In this document: positions 18,127-26,162 of the stretch, piece after piece
How positions within the stretch are numbered: the first letter of the stretch is position 1
Layout of the letters: the number at the start of each line of letters is the position of its first letter
Assembly: GCA_900163555.1 (NCBI GenBank)
Contig: FUHX01000041.1
Coordinates: 17,316 to 81,315 of the forward strand
Direction: 5' to 3'
Source: Actinomycetales bacterium JB111
GTDB taxonomy: Bacteria > Actinomycetota > Actinomycetes > Actinomycetales > Actinomycetaceae
Length of the DNA: 64,000 nucleotides
Position numbers and translations under genes: made by a program
Notes under the pieces: model-generated
Database searches by the model: none
The model's input: only the letters and a program-made list of their open reading frames with translations
What the model was told of the DNA's origin: nothing

Positions 18127-18876
18127 GTGACGACCACCCCCGCCGGTACGCCGGCGCTCACCCTCCTGCCCGCCGTCGACATCGTCGACGGCAGCGCCGT
18201 GCGCCTCGTCCAGGGCGAGGCCGGCTCCGAGACCGGGTACGGCGACCCGGTCGAGGTCGCCGCACGCTGGGCCGACGACGGCGCGGAGTGGATCCACGTC
18301 GTCGACCTCGACGCGGCGTTCGGCAGGGGATCGAACCACGAGCTCCTCACCCGCATCGCGGGGGAGGCGCGGATCAACGTGGAGCTGTCCGGCGGCATCC
18401 GCGACGACGCGAGCCTGAACCGGGCGCTCGACGCCGGCGCCGCACGCGTCAACCTCGGCACCGCCGCGCTGGAGAACCCCGCGTGGACCGCCCGTGTCAT
18501 CGCCGAGCACGGCGAGCGCATCGCGGTCGGGCTCGACGTGCGGGGCGAGACCCTCGCCTCCCGGGGGTGGACCGAGGATGCCGGCAACCTGTGGGACGTC
18601 CTCGCCCGTCTCGACGCCGACGGCTGCGCCCGGTACGTCGTCACCGACGTGACCAAGGACGGCATGCTGTCCGGCCCGAACGTCGACCTGCTGCGCGAGA
18701 TGACGCGGCGGACGAGCGCCCCCGTCATCGCCTCGGGCGGGATCTCCTCGCTCGCCGACCTCACCGCGCTGCGCGCGCTCGTACCCGACGGCGTCGAGGG
18801 CGCGATCGTCGGCAAGGCCCTGTACGCGGGCGCCTTCACGCTGCCTGAGGCCCTCGAGGTGGCCGGGCGCTCATGA
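18127..18876 (+). CDS. priA: Bifunctional HisA/TrpF isomerase PriA
   Basis: A (beta/alpha)8 phosphosugar isomerase of 249 residues. In Actinobacteria this enzyme normally serves both histidine (ProFAR isomerase) and tryptophan (PRA isomerase) synthesis because a separate trpF is absent. The N-terminal catalytic aspartate lies in [18 protein letters not shown] and the second in [16 protein letters not shown]. The phosphate-binding loops NVELSGGIR and VIASGGISS are intact. Dual specificity is inferred from lineage. GTG 18127 follows AAGGACG. The stop overlaps sseB. Confidence 0.92.
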   Translation: MTTTPAGTPALTLLPAVDIVDGSAVRLVQGEAGSETGYGDPVEVAARWADDGAEWIHVVDLDAAFGRGSNHELLTRIAGEARINVELSGGIRDDASLNRALDAGAARVNLGTAALENPAWTARVIAEHGERIAVGLDVRGETLASRGWTEDAGNLWDVLARLDADGCARYVVTDVTKDGMLSGPNVDLLREMTRRTSAPVIASGGISSLADLTALRALVPDGVEGAIVGKALYAGAFTLPEALEVAGRS

Positions 18877-19700
18877 CTTCTCCGAGATCGGACGACGGGA
18901 CCGAGATCGTCCCGGGCTCGGGGCGCGCCCCGAGCCCGAGGGCGGACTCCGCGGGCCAGGCGTGGGCGGGGCGGATGCTGAAGCCGAACCCGTTCGCCGG
19001 CGACGACGGCTCGCTCCTGCCGTCCATGGCGACGGCACTCGCCACGGCGGACCCGGGCGAGCGGCTCGTCGCGGTCGTTCAGGAGCTGCGGACGGGTCGG
19101 GTGCTCGTGCCCGTCGTCGCGCACTCCCACCCCGGGACCGACGGCGGCGAGGTCGCTGCGCACGAGAAGCAGATCTCCGGCGACGCGCAGGCGGACGCCA
19201 CGTCGTCGGCCGCGTCCGCCCTCCTGCGCACGGAGGACGGCCGCGCCGCCCTGCCCGTGTTCTCCAGCTACGACCAGCTGCGCGCGTGGCGGGCCGACGC
19301 CCGCCCCGTACCGGTCGAGGGGCAGCGCGCGGCCATGTCGGCCGCGGCCGAGGAGGACCAGCTCATGGTGCTCGACCCCGCCGGTGAGGCCCCCGTCCTC
19401 GTCGGCCGGGTCGCGGTCGGGGCGCTCGCGACGGACTCCGACTGGACGCCGCCCTGGGTCGACCAGGACCTGCCCGTCCTCATCACGCGGTCGTTGCGCG
19501 GCGCGAAGCACCTCATCGGGGTCGCCCTCGAGCCCGGACGGAAGGCGGAGCTGAAGGTCGTCCTCGCCGTGCGCGCCGGCTTCGACCGACAGGGGCTGGA
19601 GGAGGAGCTCGCGCGGGTCTCGACCCGGCTGGGCGAGATCGAGGAGCTGCGCACCCGCGTCGACTCGATCGAGCTCTTCCCGACCCTCGTGGCCGAGTAG
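18873..19700 (+). CDS. SseB family protein
   Basis: A 275-residue protein with the SseB N-terminal domain pattern: [18 protein letters not shown], then [14 protein letters not shown], then [11 protein letters not shown]. The C-terminal third includes [28 protein letters not shown] and a heptad-like tail. SseB homologues regularly follow priA and precede infC in Actinobacteria. Their role is unclear; the Salmonella name comes from an unrelated phenotype. ATG overlaps the priA stop. Confidence 0.82.
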   Translation: MTSPRSDDGTEIVPGSGRAPSPRADSAGQAWAGRMLKPNPFAGDDGSLLPSMATALATADPGERLVAVVQELRTGRVLVPVVAHSHPGTDGGEVAAHEKQISGDAQADATSSAASALLRTEDGRAALPVFSSYDQLRAWRADARPVPVEGQRAAMSAAAEEDQLMVLDPAGEAPVLVGRVAVGALATDSDWTPPWVDQDLPVLITRSLRGAKHLIGVALEPGRKAELKVVLAVRAGFDRQGLEEELARVSTRLGEIEELRTRVDSIELFPTLVAE

Positions 19701-19755
19701 CGTGACGAGACGCAGCGCACGCTCCGCACCCTCCTCCGGCGCGGGGCATCGCTGC

Positions 19756-19926
19756 TAGACTGTTCCTCGACCAGTCGGCGCACTCGTGGTGCCGGCGAGC
19801 AAGCGGAGAGATCCCACCTTGGCACCCGTCATCGGGGGCCGGGTCCTGGTCGGACGCACCACCCAGCGTGCGTCCGCGTGCGCAACCGCGTACCCAGGCC
19901 TCCGCGCTCGAGCGTCGGAGGCCTTT
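19756..19926 (+). promoter_or_regulatory. infC operon leader: promoter and attenuator-like hairpin
   Basis: The 281-bp spacer before infC carries a likely -10 TAGACT (19756-19761). A very strong hairpin follows: AGGCCTCCG (19896-19904) pairs with CGGAGGCCT (19916-19924), with a self-complementary CGCTCGAGCG inside, and the run TTTGTTGTT after it. This is a complete intrinsic terminator 58 bases before the IF3 start. It fits transcription attenuation of the ribosomal-protein operon. Anti-terminator pairing was not worked out. Confidence 0.65.
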
Positions 19927-19981
19927 GTTGTTGCCGCTGCCGCTCGGGATGACCCAGCCCGAGATTCACAAGGAGTGCAGC

Positions 19982-21070
19982 ATCAGCGAGCCCCGCATCA
20001 ACGACCGCATCCGTGTCCCCGAGGTCCGACTCGTAGGCCCGGGAGGAGAGCAGGTCGGCGTCGTCCGCGTGGAGGACGCACTTCGTCTTGCGCAGGAGGC
20101 GGATCTCGACCTCGTCGAGGTCGCCCCCGATGCGCGACCCCCGGTCGCGAAGCTCATGGACTTCGGCAAGTTCAAGTACGAGTCCGACGTCAAGGCGCGC
20201 GACACCCGCCGCAAGCAGGCGAACACGGCTCTCAAGGAGATCCGGTTCCGCCTGAAGATCGACGCCCACGACTACGCGACCAAGAAGGGTCACGTCGTGC
20301 GGTTCCTCGAGGGCGGCGACAAGGTCAAGGTGATGATCATGTTCCGCGGCCGCGAGCAGTCGCGCCCGGAGATGGGCATCCGTCTCCTGCAGCGCCTCGC
20401 GGAGGACGTCTCGGACCTCGGTTCGGTCGAGTCCTCGCCGCGCCAGGACGGACGCAACATGACCATGGTCATCGGCCCGCACCGCAAGAAGTCCGATGCG
20501 CGCAACGAGCAGCTGACGAAGCGTGCCGCCGAGAAGGAGGCGCGCCGGGCCTCGCAGGCCGACAAGCCGGCGACCAAGGCGCAGCCCGAGCCGAAGACCG
20601 ACACCTCCGAGCCGGCGCCGAACGCCCCGGTGATCGAGGCCCCGGTGTTCGAGAGGGCCCCGCGCAGCGCGACGACCACCGAGACGCGCCCGGCGAGCAC
20701 GCCCCGTCCGGCCTCCTCCGGCCGTTCGTCGTCGTCCTCCCGTCCGGCGTCGTCGTCGAGTCGCACCGCTCCCCGGTCCGGCTCGTCCGCTCCGCGGTCC
20801 GGCTCGTCTGCCCCGCGCTCGACCTCGTCCGCTCCGCGGTCCGGCTCGCCCCGTCCCTCGGGTTCGGGGACGTCGACCCCGCGCCCCGCGTCGAGCCCGA
20901 GCAGCCAGACCACCACCGGCGGCACGGCCGCCGGTGCGTCCAAGCCGGCCGCCACGCCGAAGCCCGCCTCGGGCTCGTCGTCGGCCGCACCGAAGCCTGG
21001 AGCGCCGAAGCCGTCGGCGACGCCCAAGCCCGCAGCGCCGAAGCCCTCGAGCAAGGGCGCGTCGGCCTAG
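19982..21070 (+). CDS. infC: Translation initiation factor IF-3 with ~180-residue C-terminal tail
   Basis: IF3 controls start-codon fidelity and subunit dissociation. The conserved protein starts [19 protein letters not shown]. The codon there is ATC (19982) and AAGGAG (19970-19975) sits six bases before it, so the start is probably the non-canonical ATC, paralleling the AUU of E. coli infC that mediates autoregulation. The usual N- and C-domains end near residue 185 ([12 protein letters not shown]). The rest of the 362 residues is a low-complexity Lys/Ala/Pro/Ser tail with repeats such as [14 protein letters not shown]. An ATG at 19949 is in frame but lacks a ribosome-binding site. Confidence 0.93.
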   Translation: MSEPRINDRIRVPEVRLVGPGGEQVGVVRVEDALRLAQEADLDLVEVAPDARPPVAKLMDFGKFKYESDVKARDTRRKQANTALKEIRFRLKIDAHDYATKKGHVVRFLEGGDKVKVMIMFRGREQSRPEMGIRLLQRLAEDVSDLGSVESSPRQDGRNMTMVIGPHRKKSDARNEQLTKRAAEKEARRASQADKPATKAQPEPKTDTSEPAPNAPVIEAPVFERAPRSATTTETRPASTPRPASSGRSSSSSRPASSSSRTAPRSGSSAPRSGSSAPRSTSSAPRSGSPRPSGSGTSTPRPASSPSSQTTTGGTAAGASKPAATPKPASGSSSAAPKPGAPKPSATPKPAAPKPSSKGASA

Positions 21071-21152
21071 AGCCACACCGTACGTCCGCCGGTCGTCAGG
21101 TCCGGTGGAGCAGCACGACTCGCGCCCGAAGGGGCGCGACCGAGAGGGAATC

Positions 21153-21347
21153 ATGCCGAAGAACAAGACGCACTCCGGTGCGAAGAAGCGGTTCCGGGTC
21201 ACCGGCACCGGCAAGATCAGGCACGAGCGCACGCGCAAGGTGCACAAGTTCGCCGAGCGTTCGCGCCGCCAGGTGCGCCGCCTGTCCAACGACGGTGAGA
21301 TCACCGGCGCCGACGCCCGCAACGTGAAGAAGATGCTCGGCCTCTGA
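21153..21347 (+). CDS. rpmI: 50S ribosomal protein L35
   Basis: A 64-residue basic ribosomal protein beginning MPKNKTHSGAKKRFRVTGTG, the L35 signature, and ending in the actinobacterial form ADARNVKKMLGL. ATG 21153 follows GAGAGGGAA. An 8-bp hairpin with a GAAG loop (21120-21139) lies just upstream and could modulate translation. It is in an operon with infC and rplT. Confidence 0.97.
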   Translation: MPKNKTHSGAKKRFRVTGTGKIRHERTRKVHKFAERSRRQVRRLSNDGEITGADARNVKKMLGL

Positions 21348-21373
21348 GGCCGGGTCTGTAAGGAGCACCTGAC

Positions 21374-21754
21374 ATGGCACGTGTGAAGAGGGCCGTCAAC
21401 GCCCAGAAGAAGCGCCGGAGCACGCTCGAGAAGGCCGCCGGCTACCGCGGTCAGCGTTCGCGCCTGTACCGCAAGGCGAAGGAGCAGGTCCTCCACTCGG
21501 AGACCTACGCCTTCCGCGACCGCAAGGCTCGCAAGGGCGACTTCCGTCGCCTGTGGATCCAGCGCATCAACGCCGCTGTCCGCGCCGACGGCCTGACCTA
21601 CAACCGCTTCATCCAGGGTCTCAAGATCGCCGAGGTCGAGGTGGACCGCCGCATGCTCGCCGAGCTCGCCGTGAGCGACCCGGCCGCGTTCTCCGCCCTC
21701 GTCGAGGTCGCGAAGAAGGCTCTGCCGACCGACGTCAACGCCCCCGCGGCCTGA
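21374..21754 (+). CDS. rplT: 50S ribosomal protein L20
   Basis: A 126-residue early-assembly 23S rRNA-binding protein. The N-terminus [19 protein letters not shown] and the [20 protein letters not shown] block are diagnostic. AAGGAG precedes the ATG by about nine bases. L20 is the autogenous regulator of the infC-rpmI-rplT operon in E. coli and Bacillus, and the leader hairpin upstream of infC would suit such control here. Confidence 0.97.
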   Translation: MARVKRAVNAQKKRRSTLEKAAGYRGQRSRLYRKAKEQVLHSETYAFRDRKARKGDFRRLWIQRINAAVRADGLTYNRFIQGLKIAEVEVDRRMLAELAVSDPAAFSALVEVAKKALPTDVNAPAA

Positions 21755-21770
21755 CGCGACACGCCACCCC

Positions 21771-22691
21771 GTGCCCCGCATGGGATCGACCGGGCGCCCG
21801 GAAGCCCCGCTGACCAACCCCCGCTCCGAGCGGGTGAAGAAGGTCGCGGCGCTTGCCGGGCGCTCGGCGCGTTCACGCCACGGACGGTTCCTCGTCGAGG
21901 GCCCGCAGGCCGTCCGCGAGATCGTCGCCCACGCGCCGGACCACGTGCGCGACCTCTACCTGGCCGAGGCCATGGTCCTGCGCCACCACGACATCGTCGA
22001 GGTCGCCGCCGAGGCGGGCATCCATCTCCACGAGGCCGACGAGCGCGTCATGCGCGCCATGAGTCCCGACTGCCAGGGCGTCCTCGCGGTCGCCGACCTG
22101 AGCGCAGTAGCCGCGCCGCCTCTGGATGATCTGCTCGCGGAAGCCCCGAGGCTCGTCGTCCTGCTCGCGGCCGCGAACGACCCGGGCAACGCCGGGACCG
22201 TCCTGCGCACGGCCGACGCCGCCGGAGCCGACGCCGTGCTGCTCGGCACCGGCTCCGTCGAGGTGACGAACCCGAAGGTCGTCCGATCGACGGCCGGCTC
22301 CCTCTTCCACCTCCCCGTCCTCGGGGACCTCGACGTGGCGGACGCCGTCCACGACGCACGCGCCGCCGGGCTGCAGGTGCTCGCCGCGGACGGGGCCGGC
22401 GACTGGGACGTCGACGAGCTCGCCGACCGCACCTTCGCCCGCGCCCACGGGCTCGGGCTCGCGACGTCGGACGAGCTGAGCGCCACCTCCCTCGTCGCCC
22501 CCGACCTCGCGGCGCCCACGCTCTGGCTCGTCGGGAACGAGGCCCACGGACTGTCCCGCGCCGAGCGCGACCTGGCCGACGCCGTCGTGAAGGTCCCGAT
22601 CCACGGGGCCGCCGAGTCGCTCAACCTCGCGGTCGCGACCGCGCTGTGCCTGTATGCCTCCGCCCGCGCGCAGCGGCGCGAGGTCGGGTAG
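21771..22691 (+). CDS. TrmH/SpoU-family rRNA 2'-O-methyltransferase
   Basis: A SAM-dependent SPOUT-class RNA ribose methyltransferase (306 residues). An N-terminal substrate-binding region (VKKVAALAGRSARSRHGRFLVEG) precedes the knotted domain. The three motifs are NPGNAGTVLRTADAAGADAV, VGNEAHGLS and VPIHGAAESLNLAVA. It follows rplT by 16 bp and is normally followed by pheS in Actinobacteria. Here pheS is 11 kb away. GTG 21771 or ATG 21780 could start translation. Confidence 0.9.
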   Translation: MPRMGSTGRPEAPLTNPRSERVKKVAALAGRSARSRHGRFLVEGPQAVREIVAHAPDHVRDLYLAEAMVLRHHDIVEVAAEAGIHLHEADERVMRAMSPDCQGVLAVADLSAVAAPPLDDLLAEAPRLVVLLAAANDPGNAGTVLRTADAAGADAVLLGTGSVEVTNPKVVRSTAGSLFHLPVLGDLDVADAVHDARAAGLQVLAADGAGDWDVDELADRTFARAHGLGLATSDELSATSLVAPDLAAPTLWLVGNEAHGLSRAERDLADAVVKVPIHGAAESLNLAVATALCLYASARAQRREVG

Positions 22692-22711
22692 GGCCCCACT
22701 CACCGACCGAC

Positions 22712-24445
22712 CTACCGCGCGCGGACGACCCGCTCCTCCGTCCACGTCGGCTCGGCGCTCTCCCGCACGGACCCGTCGGAGCCGAGGATCAGGAACCGGT
22801 CGAAGTCGCGGGCGAACCAGCGGTCGTGCGTGACCGCGAGGACCGTCCCCTCGAACTGACGCAGCGCCTCCTGCAACGCCTCGGCGGAGTGCAGGTCGAG
22901 GTTGTCGGTCGGCTCGTCCAGGAGCAGCAGCGTCGCGCCGGACAGCTCGAGCAGGAGGATCTGCATCCGGGCCTGCTGCCCGCCGGACAGCGTCTCGAAG
23001 CGCTGGTCCGCGGCGCCGGCCAGGCCGTAGCGGTCCAGGGCGCGCGCGGCGAGGTCGCGGGGACGGCCGTCACGGTGGTCGTCACCCCGGTGCAGGATCT
23101 CGAGCAGGGTACGGCCGGCCAGCCCCTCGTGGTCGTGCATCTGCTGGAACCACCCCGGCCGCACGCGGCTGCCGAGCTGCGCGAGACCCGTGTGGGGGAC
23201 CGGTTCCACGCCGACGTCCCCGACCGGCTCGTGCTCCTTCTCGGGCGTCGTCCCGCCCGCGGCCAGGAGCCGCAGCAGGTGGGACTTCCCCGAGCCGTTG
23301 GCGCCGAGGACCGCGACCCGCTCGCCGAAGAAGATCTCGGCGCTGAAAGCCTCCATCAGCCGGCGCGCCCGGTCCTCCGGAGCGCCGGGATCGAGGAGCA
23401 CGACGTCGGTGAGCGTGACCGCCCGCTTGGCCGTCCTGCCCCCGGTGAGGTTCATCCGCACCGACTGCGCGGAGGAGACCTTCTCGGGCGGCCCCGCGTC
23501 CTCGAAGCGAGCCAGTCGGGTCCGCGCGGCCGAGTACCTGGACGACATGTCCGAGTTGTAGGCGGCCTTCTGCTTGTACATGGCGACGAGCGCGCGCAGC
23601 TTCTTGCGCTCCTCCGTCCACCGGCGCAGGCGCTCGTCCAGGTCCGCGTTGCGAGCCTCGCGCGCCTCGTGCCAGGTGGCGAACGACCCCGGATGCGTCC
23701 ACGCCGAGGCGCCGGCCGCGCCCGGCTCGAGCGTGACGACCGAGGTCGACACCGCGGACAGCAGCTCCCGGTCGTGGCTGACGAGCAGGATCGACTTCTC
23801 CGACGCGGTCAGCCGTTCCTCGAGCCACAGCTTCGCCGGGACGTCGAGGAAGTTGTCGGGCTCGTCGAGCAGCAGCAGGTCGGCGGGACCGCTCAGCAGG
23901 GCCTCGAGGACGAGCCGCTTCTGCTCGCCGCCGGACAGGGTCGACGCGTGCCGCCATCGCGCGCGCTCGTAGCCGACGCCGAGCGCGGCCGCGCACACGG
24001 TGTCCCAGACGGTCCCCTCGAACTCGTAACCGCCGATCTCCGCCCAGTCGGCGAGAGCCTGCGCGTACGCGAGCTGGGCGGGCTCGTCATCGCGCTCCAT
24101 GACGTCCAGCTCGGCGCGGTCGAGCGCGCGGGCGGCCAGGGCGATGCGGTGCGGGGCGACGTCGACGAGGAGGTCGTGCACCGTGAGCGGCTCGCCGCCA
24201 CCCGGCCCGTCCGTCACCCGCCCGACCAGCTGGCTCATGTACTGCCACGTCCCCTGGATGGTGACGGCGCCGTCGTCGGGCTTCGCCCGCCCCGTGATCA
24301 TGCGGACGAGCGTGGTCTTGCCCGCGCCGTTGGGGCCGACGAGCGCGACCCGCCCGCCCTCGGGCACGCGGAAGGAGACAGAGTCGAGGAGGGGCCGACC
24401 GTCCGGGAGCGCGAAGGAGACACCGGAGACGTCGAGGAAGGCCAT
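22712..24445 (-). CDS. ABC-F family ATP-binding protein
   Basis: A soluble tandem-ATPase protein (577 residues) without membrane domains. The first ATPase has Walker A GPNGAGKT and signature LSGGEQKRL. The second has GANGSGKS and LSGGQQARM. An arginine/glutamate-rich linker (about 265-320, EERKKLRALVAMYKQKAAYN) lies between them. ABC-F proteins act on the ribosome as translation factors or in antibiotic resistance by ribosome protection, and sequence alone does not separate these. It converges on the rRNA methyltransferase gene with a 20-bp gap. Confidence 0.9.
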   Translation of the reverse strand: MAFLDVSGVSFALPDGRPLLDSVSFRVPEGGRVALVGPNGAGKTTLVRMITGRAKPDDGAVTIQGTWQYMSQLVGRVTDGPGGGEPLTVHDLLVDVAPHRIALAARALDRAELDVMERDDEPAQLAYAQALADWAEIGGYEFEGTVWDTVCAAALGVGYERARWRHASTLSGGEQKRLVLEALLSGPADLLLLDEPDNFLDVPAKLWLEERLTASEKSILLVSHDRELLSAVSTSVVTLEPGAAGASAWTHPGSFATWHEAREARNADLDERLRRWTEERKKLRALVAMYKQKAAYNSDMSSRYSAARTRLARFEDAGPPEKVSSAQSVRMNLTGGRTAKRAVTLTDVVLLDPGAPEDRARRLMEAFSAEIFFGERVAVLGANGSGKSHLLRLLAAGGTTPEKEHEPVGDVGVEPVPHTGLAQLGSRVRPGWFQQMHDHEGLAGRTLLEILHRGDDHRDGRPRDLAARALDRYGLAGAADQRFETLSGGQQARMQILLLELSGATLLLLDEPTDNLDLHSAEALQEALRQFEGTVLAVTHDRWFARDFDRFLILGSDGSVRESAEPTWTEERVVRAR

Positions 24446-24513
24446 GGGCCCATCGTCGGCCGTCGGCGCGCCTGGGGACAGCGAATATCCGGCCGACGGG
24501 GCCGGGAGCGGGC

Positions 24514-24936
24514 TCAGCCGTGGACGTACGAGGCGAGCTGGTCCCGTTCGGCCTGGAGCTCGTCGAGGCGGTGCTTGACGACGTCGCCGATGGAGACGAT
24601 CGCGACCATCGCGCCGTCCTCGACCACGGGGATGTGCCGCACGCGGCGCTCGGTCATCGTGCGGGCGAGCGCCTCCAGGTCGTCGGCGGGGGTGCAGGTG
24701 ACGACGTCGCGCACCATGACGTCCCTGACAAGCCGTCCCGCCGAGTCCTGGCCCTCGACGAGCGGGATGAGGTCGCGCTCGGAGACGATGCCGTCGACGC
24801 GGCCCTCGCCGTCGGAGACGACCACCGCGCCGATCCTGTGCCGCGTGAGGAGCGCGATGAGCTCACCGACCGTGGAGTCGGAACCGATCGTGACCACCTG
24901 CTGGCCCTTCCTGCGGACCACATCCTCGATACGCAT
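24514..24936 (-). CDS. Two-CBS-domain protein
   Basis: A 140-residue protein made of a CBS pair: GELIALLTRHRIGAVVVSDGEGRVDGI (first) and ALARTMTERRVRHIPVVEDG (second), with a C-terminal helix. Stand-alone CBS pairs bind adenine nucleotides and sense energy state; actinobacterial relatives include Hrp1. ATCCTA read on the minus strand (TAGGAT, complement 24942-24947) five bases before the start suggests a leaderless transcript. Confidence 0.87.
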   Translation of the reverse strand: MRIEDVVRRKGQQVVTIGSDSTVGELIALLTRHRIGAVVVSDGEGRVDGIVSERDLIPLVEGQDSAGRLVRDVMVRDVVTCTPADDLEALARTMTERRVRHIPVVEDGAMVAIVSIGDVVKHRLDELQAERDQLASYVHG

Positions 24937-24973
24937 GCCGCATCCTACGTCCGGAGTATGGCGCGTGTCACTG

Positions 24974-25792
24974 TCAGGCGTCGCCGGCGGGCGCGTCGGG
25001 ACCGCCGCCGGTGTACCCGTAGAGGTCGCGCATGGTCTCGTTCACCCAGATCTCCGCCCCGCCGTCGGGGTCGTCGATCCGCAGCGAGCGGCCGTACGAC
25101 TCGTCGATGACGCGGGAGCCGACGCCCGCGCGCCGCAGGTGCTCGGCGAGCGCGTCGACGTCGGGGTGCTCGAGGCCCGGGACCGCCGACGGCTCCGTGG
25201 GCACGCCTGCTCCGTTCGCGTGGACGGCGTGCAGCCCGTCGGCGGCCACGAGGTCGACCCAGTTCCCCGAGTGCGAGGCGTTCCGGCGGGCGAGGCCGAG
25301 CGCCTCGAGGAGCGCGGCCGCGCCCTCGACCTCGTCGGTCATCCACAGCGGGGCGACCGCGAGATCGGCGCCGGCGCCGAACGCGGGCGTGGGGGAGTAC
25401 TCCACCTGGGGCGCGGGCGCGTGCTCGCCCGGGGCGTCGGGCTCGTCGATCCCGAACGTGAGCCCGTCCGGCCCGGTGACCCGCAGCTGCCGCCCGTGGT
25501 CGACCGGGACGACGTCGAACGACCCGCCCGCGTGCTCGACGCCCTCGCGCGTCGCGGCGACGAACGCGTCCAGGTCCGGCGTCTCGAAGCCGAGGGCCCA
25601 CCGGGCGACGGGGCCGTGGCTCGAGGCGTCCGGGGCCCCCGGGTGGACGCCGACGCGTCCGGACCCCAGGGCGACGACGGACCAGCCGTCGTGGTCGACG
25701 ACGAGGCGGCCGCCCGCGGCGGTGAGCAGGTCCCGCCACCGGCCGGTGTGCGGGGTGAAGACGATCGGGCGGACGGTCAGGGGCGGGATCAT
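24974..25792 (-). CDS. VOC (glyoxalase/bleomycin-resistance fold) family protein, two domains
   Basis: A 272-residue protein with two vicinal-oxygen-chelate modules. The first runs through ALGFETPDLDAFVAATREG to PDGLTFGID. The second starts near PLWMTDEVEGAAALLEALGL and ends DPDGGAEIWVNE. The substrate is unknown. The ATG at 25792 was chosen because GGAGG lies about seven bases upstream; the open frame extends further but that part is arginine/proline shadow sequence. It lies 118 bp downstream of a ribbon-helix-helix gene on the same strand. Confidence 0.78.
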   Translation of the reverse strand: MIPPLTVRPIVFTPHTGRWRDLLTAAGGRLVVDHDGWSVVALGSGRVGVHPGAPDASSHGPVARWALGFETPDLDAFVAATREGVEHAGGSFDVVPVDHGRQLRVTGPDGLTFGIDEPDAPGEHAPAPQVEYSPTPAFGAGADLAVAPLWMTDEVEGAAALLEALGLARRNASHSGNWVDLVAADGLHAVHANGAGVPTEPSAVPGLEHPDVDALAEHLRRAGVGSRVIDESYGRSLRIDDPDGGAEIWVNETMRDLYGYTGGGPDAPAGDA

Positions 25793-25910
25793 CGGGAGGC
25801 CTCCAGGGGGTGTCGTGCGGTCGAGCGGTCCCGGGGACGAGCGGTCGTGCCCGGCCGGCTCTCGGCGGCTCGGGGTGACGTCGGTCGGGGTGGCGTGGGT
25901 CGAGGTGACG

Positions 25911-26105
25911 TCATGAGGATGCCGAGGCGCCGGGGGTGGGTGCATCGCCGTCGGGGCCTGTGTCCTCCAGCCGGTCGCGCAGCGCGGCCTCGACGAACGC
26001 GGACAGCGACAGCTCCGCGTCGATGGCGCGGTGCTTGACCTCACGTATGAGGTCCCGTGGGAGGTACACGTTGAACTGGGCCTTCGACACGCCGCTCGCC
26101 TGCAT
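25911..26105 (-). CDS. Ribbon-helix-helix DNA-binding protein
   Basis: A 64-residue protein with an Arc/CopG-type fold: the beta strand [20 protein letters not shown], then helix [17 protein letters not shown], followed by a flexible tail. Such proteins are antitoxins or local autoregulators. The start codon has TACCGT six bases upstream on the minus strand (complement 26112-26117), implying a leaderless transcript, and it diverges from the MFS gene with only 56 bp between. No toxin-like partner is evident unless the VOC protein plays that part. Confidence 0.75.
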   Translation of the reverse strand: MQASGVSKAQFNVYLPRDLIREVKHRAIDAELSLSAFVEAALRDRLEDTGPDGDAPTPGASASS

Positions 26106-26149
26106 GCCTCGACGGTAGGCGACCAGGGATCGTTACGTCAATAGGTTGC

Positions 26150-26162
26150 TAGCATGCGACCA
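26150..26162 (+). promoter_or_regulatory. -10 element giving a leaderless MFS transcript
   Basis: TAGCAT at 26150-26155, six bases, then ATG 26162. It lies back to back with the ribbon-helix-helix promoter (TACCGT, complement 26112-26117), so a protein bound in the 26112-26155 interval could control both. Confidence 0.55.

Noticed and set aside
19819..19981. Leader peptide starting at TTG 19819 in the infC leader
   Set aside because: The frame stays open through the attenuator into infC without a stop, and no Shine-Dalgarno fits, so a classical leader peptide is not supported.
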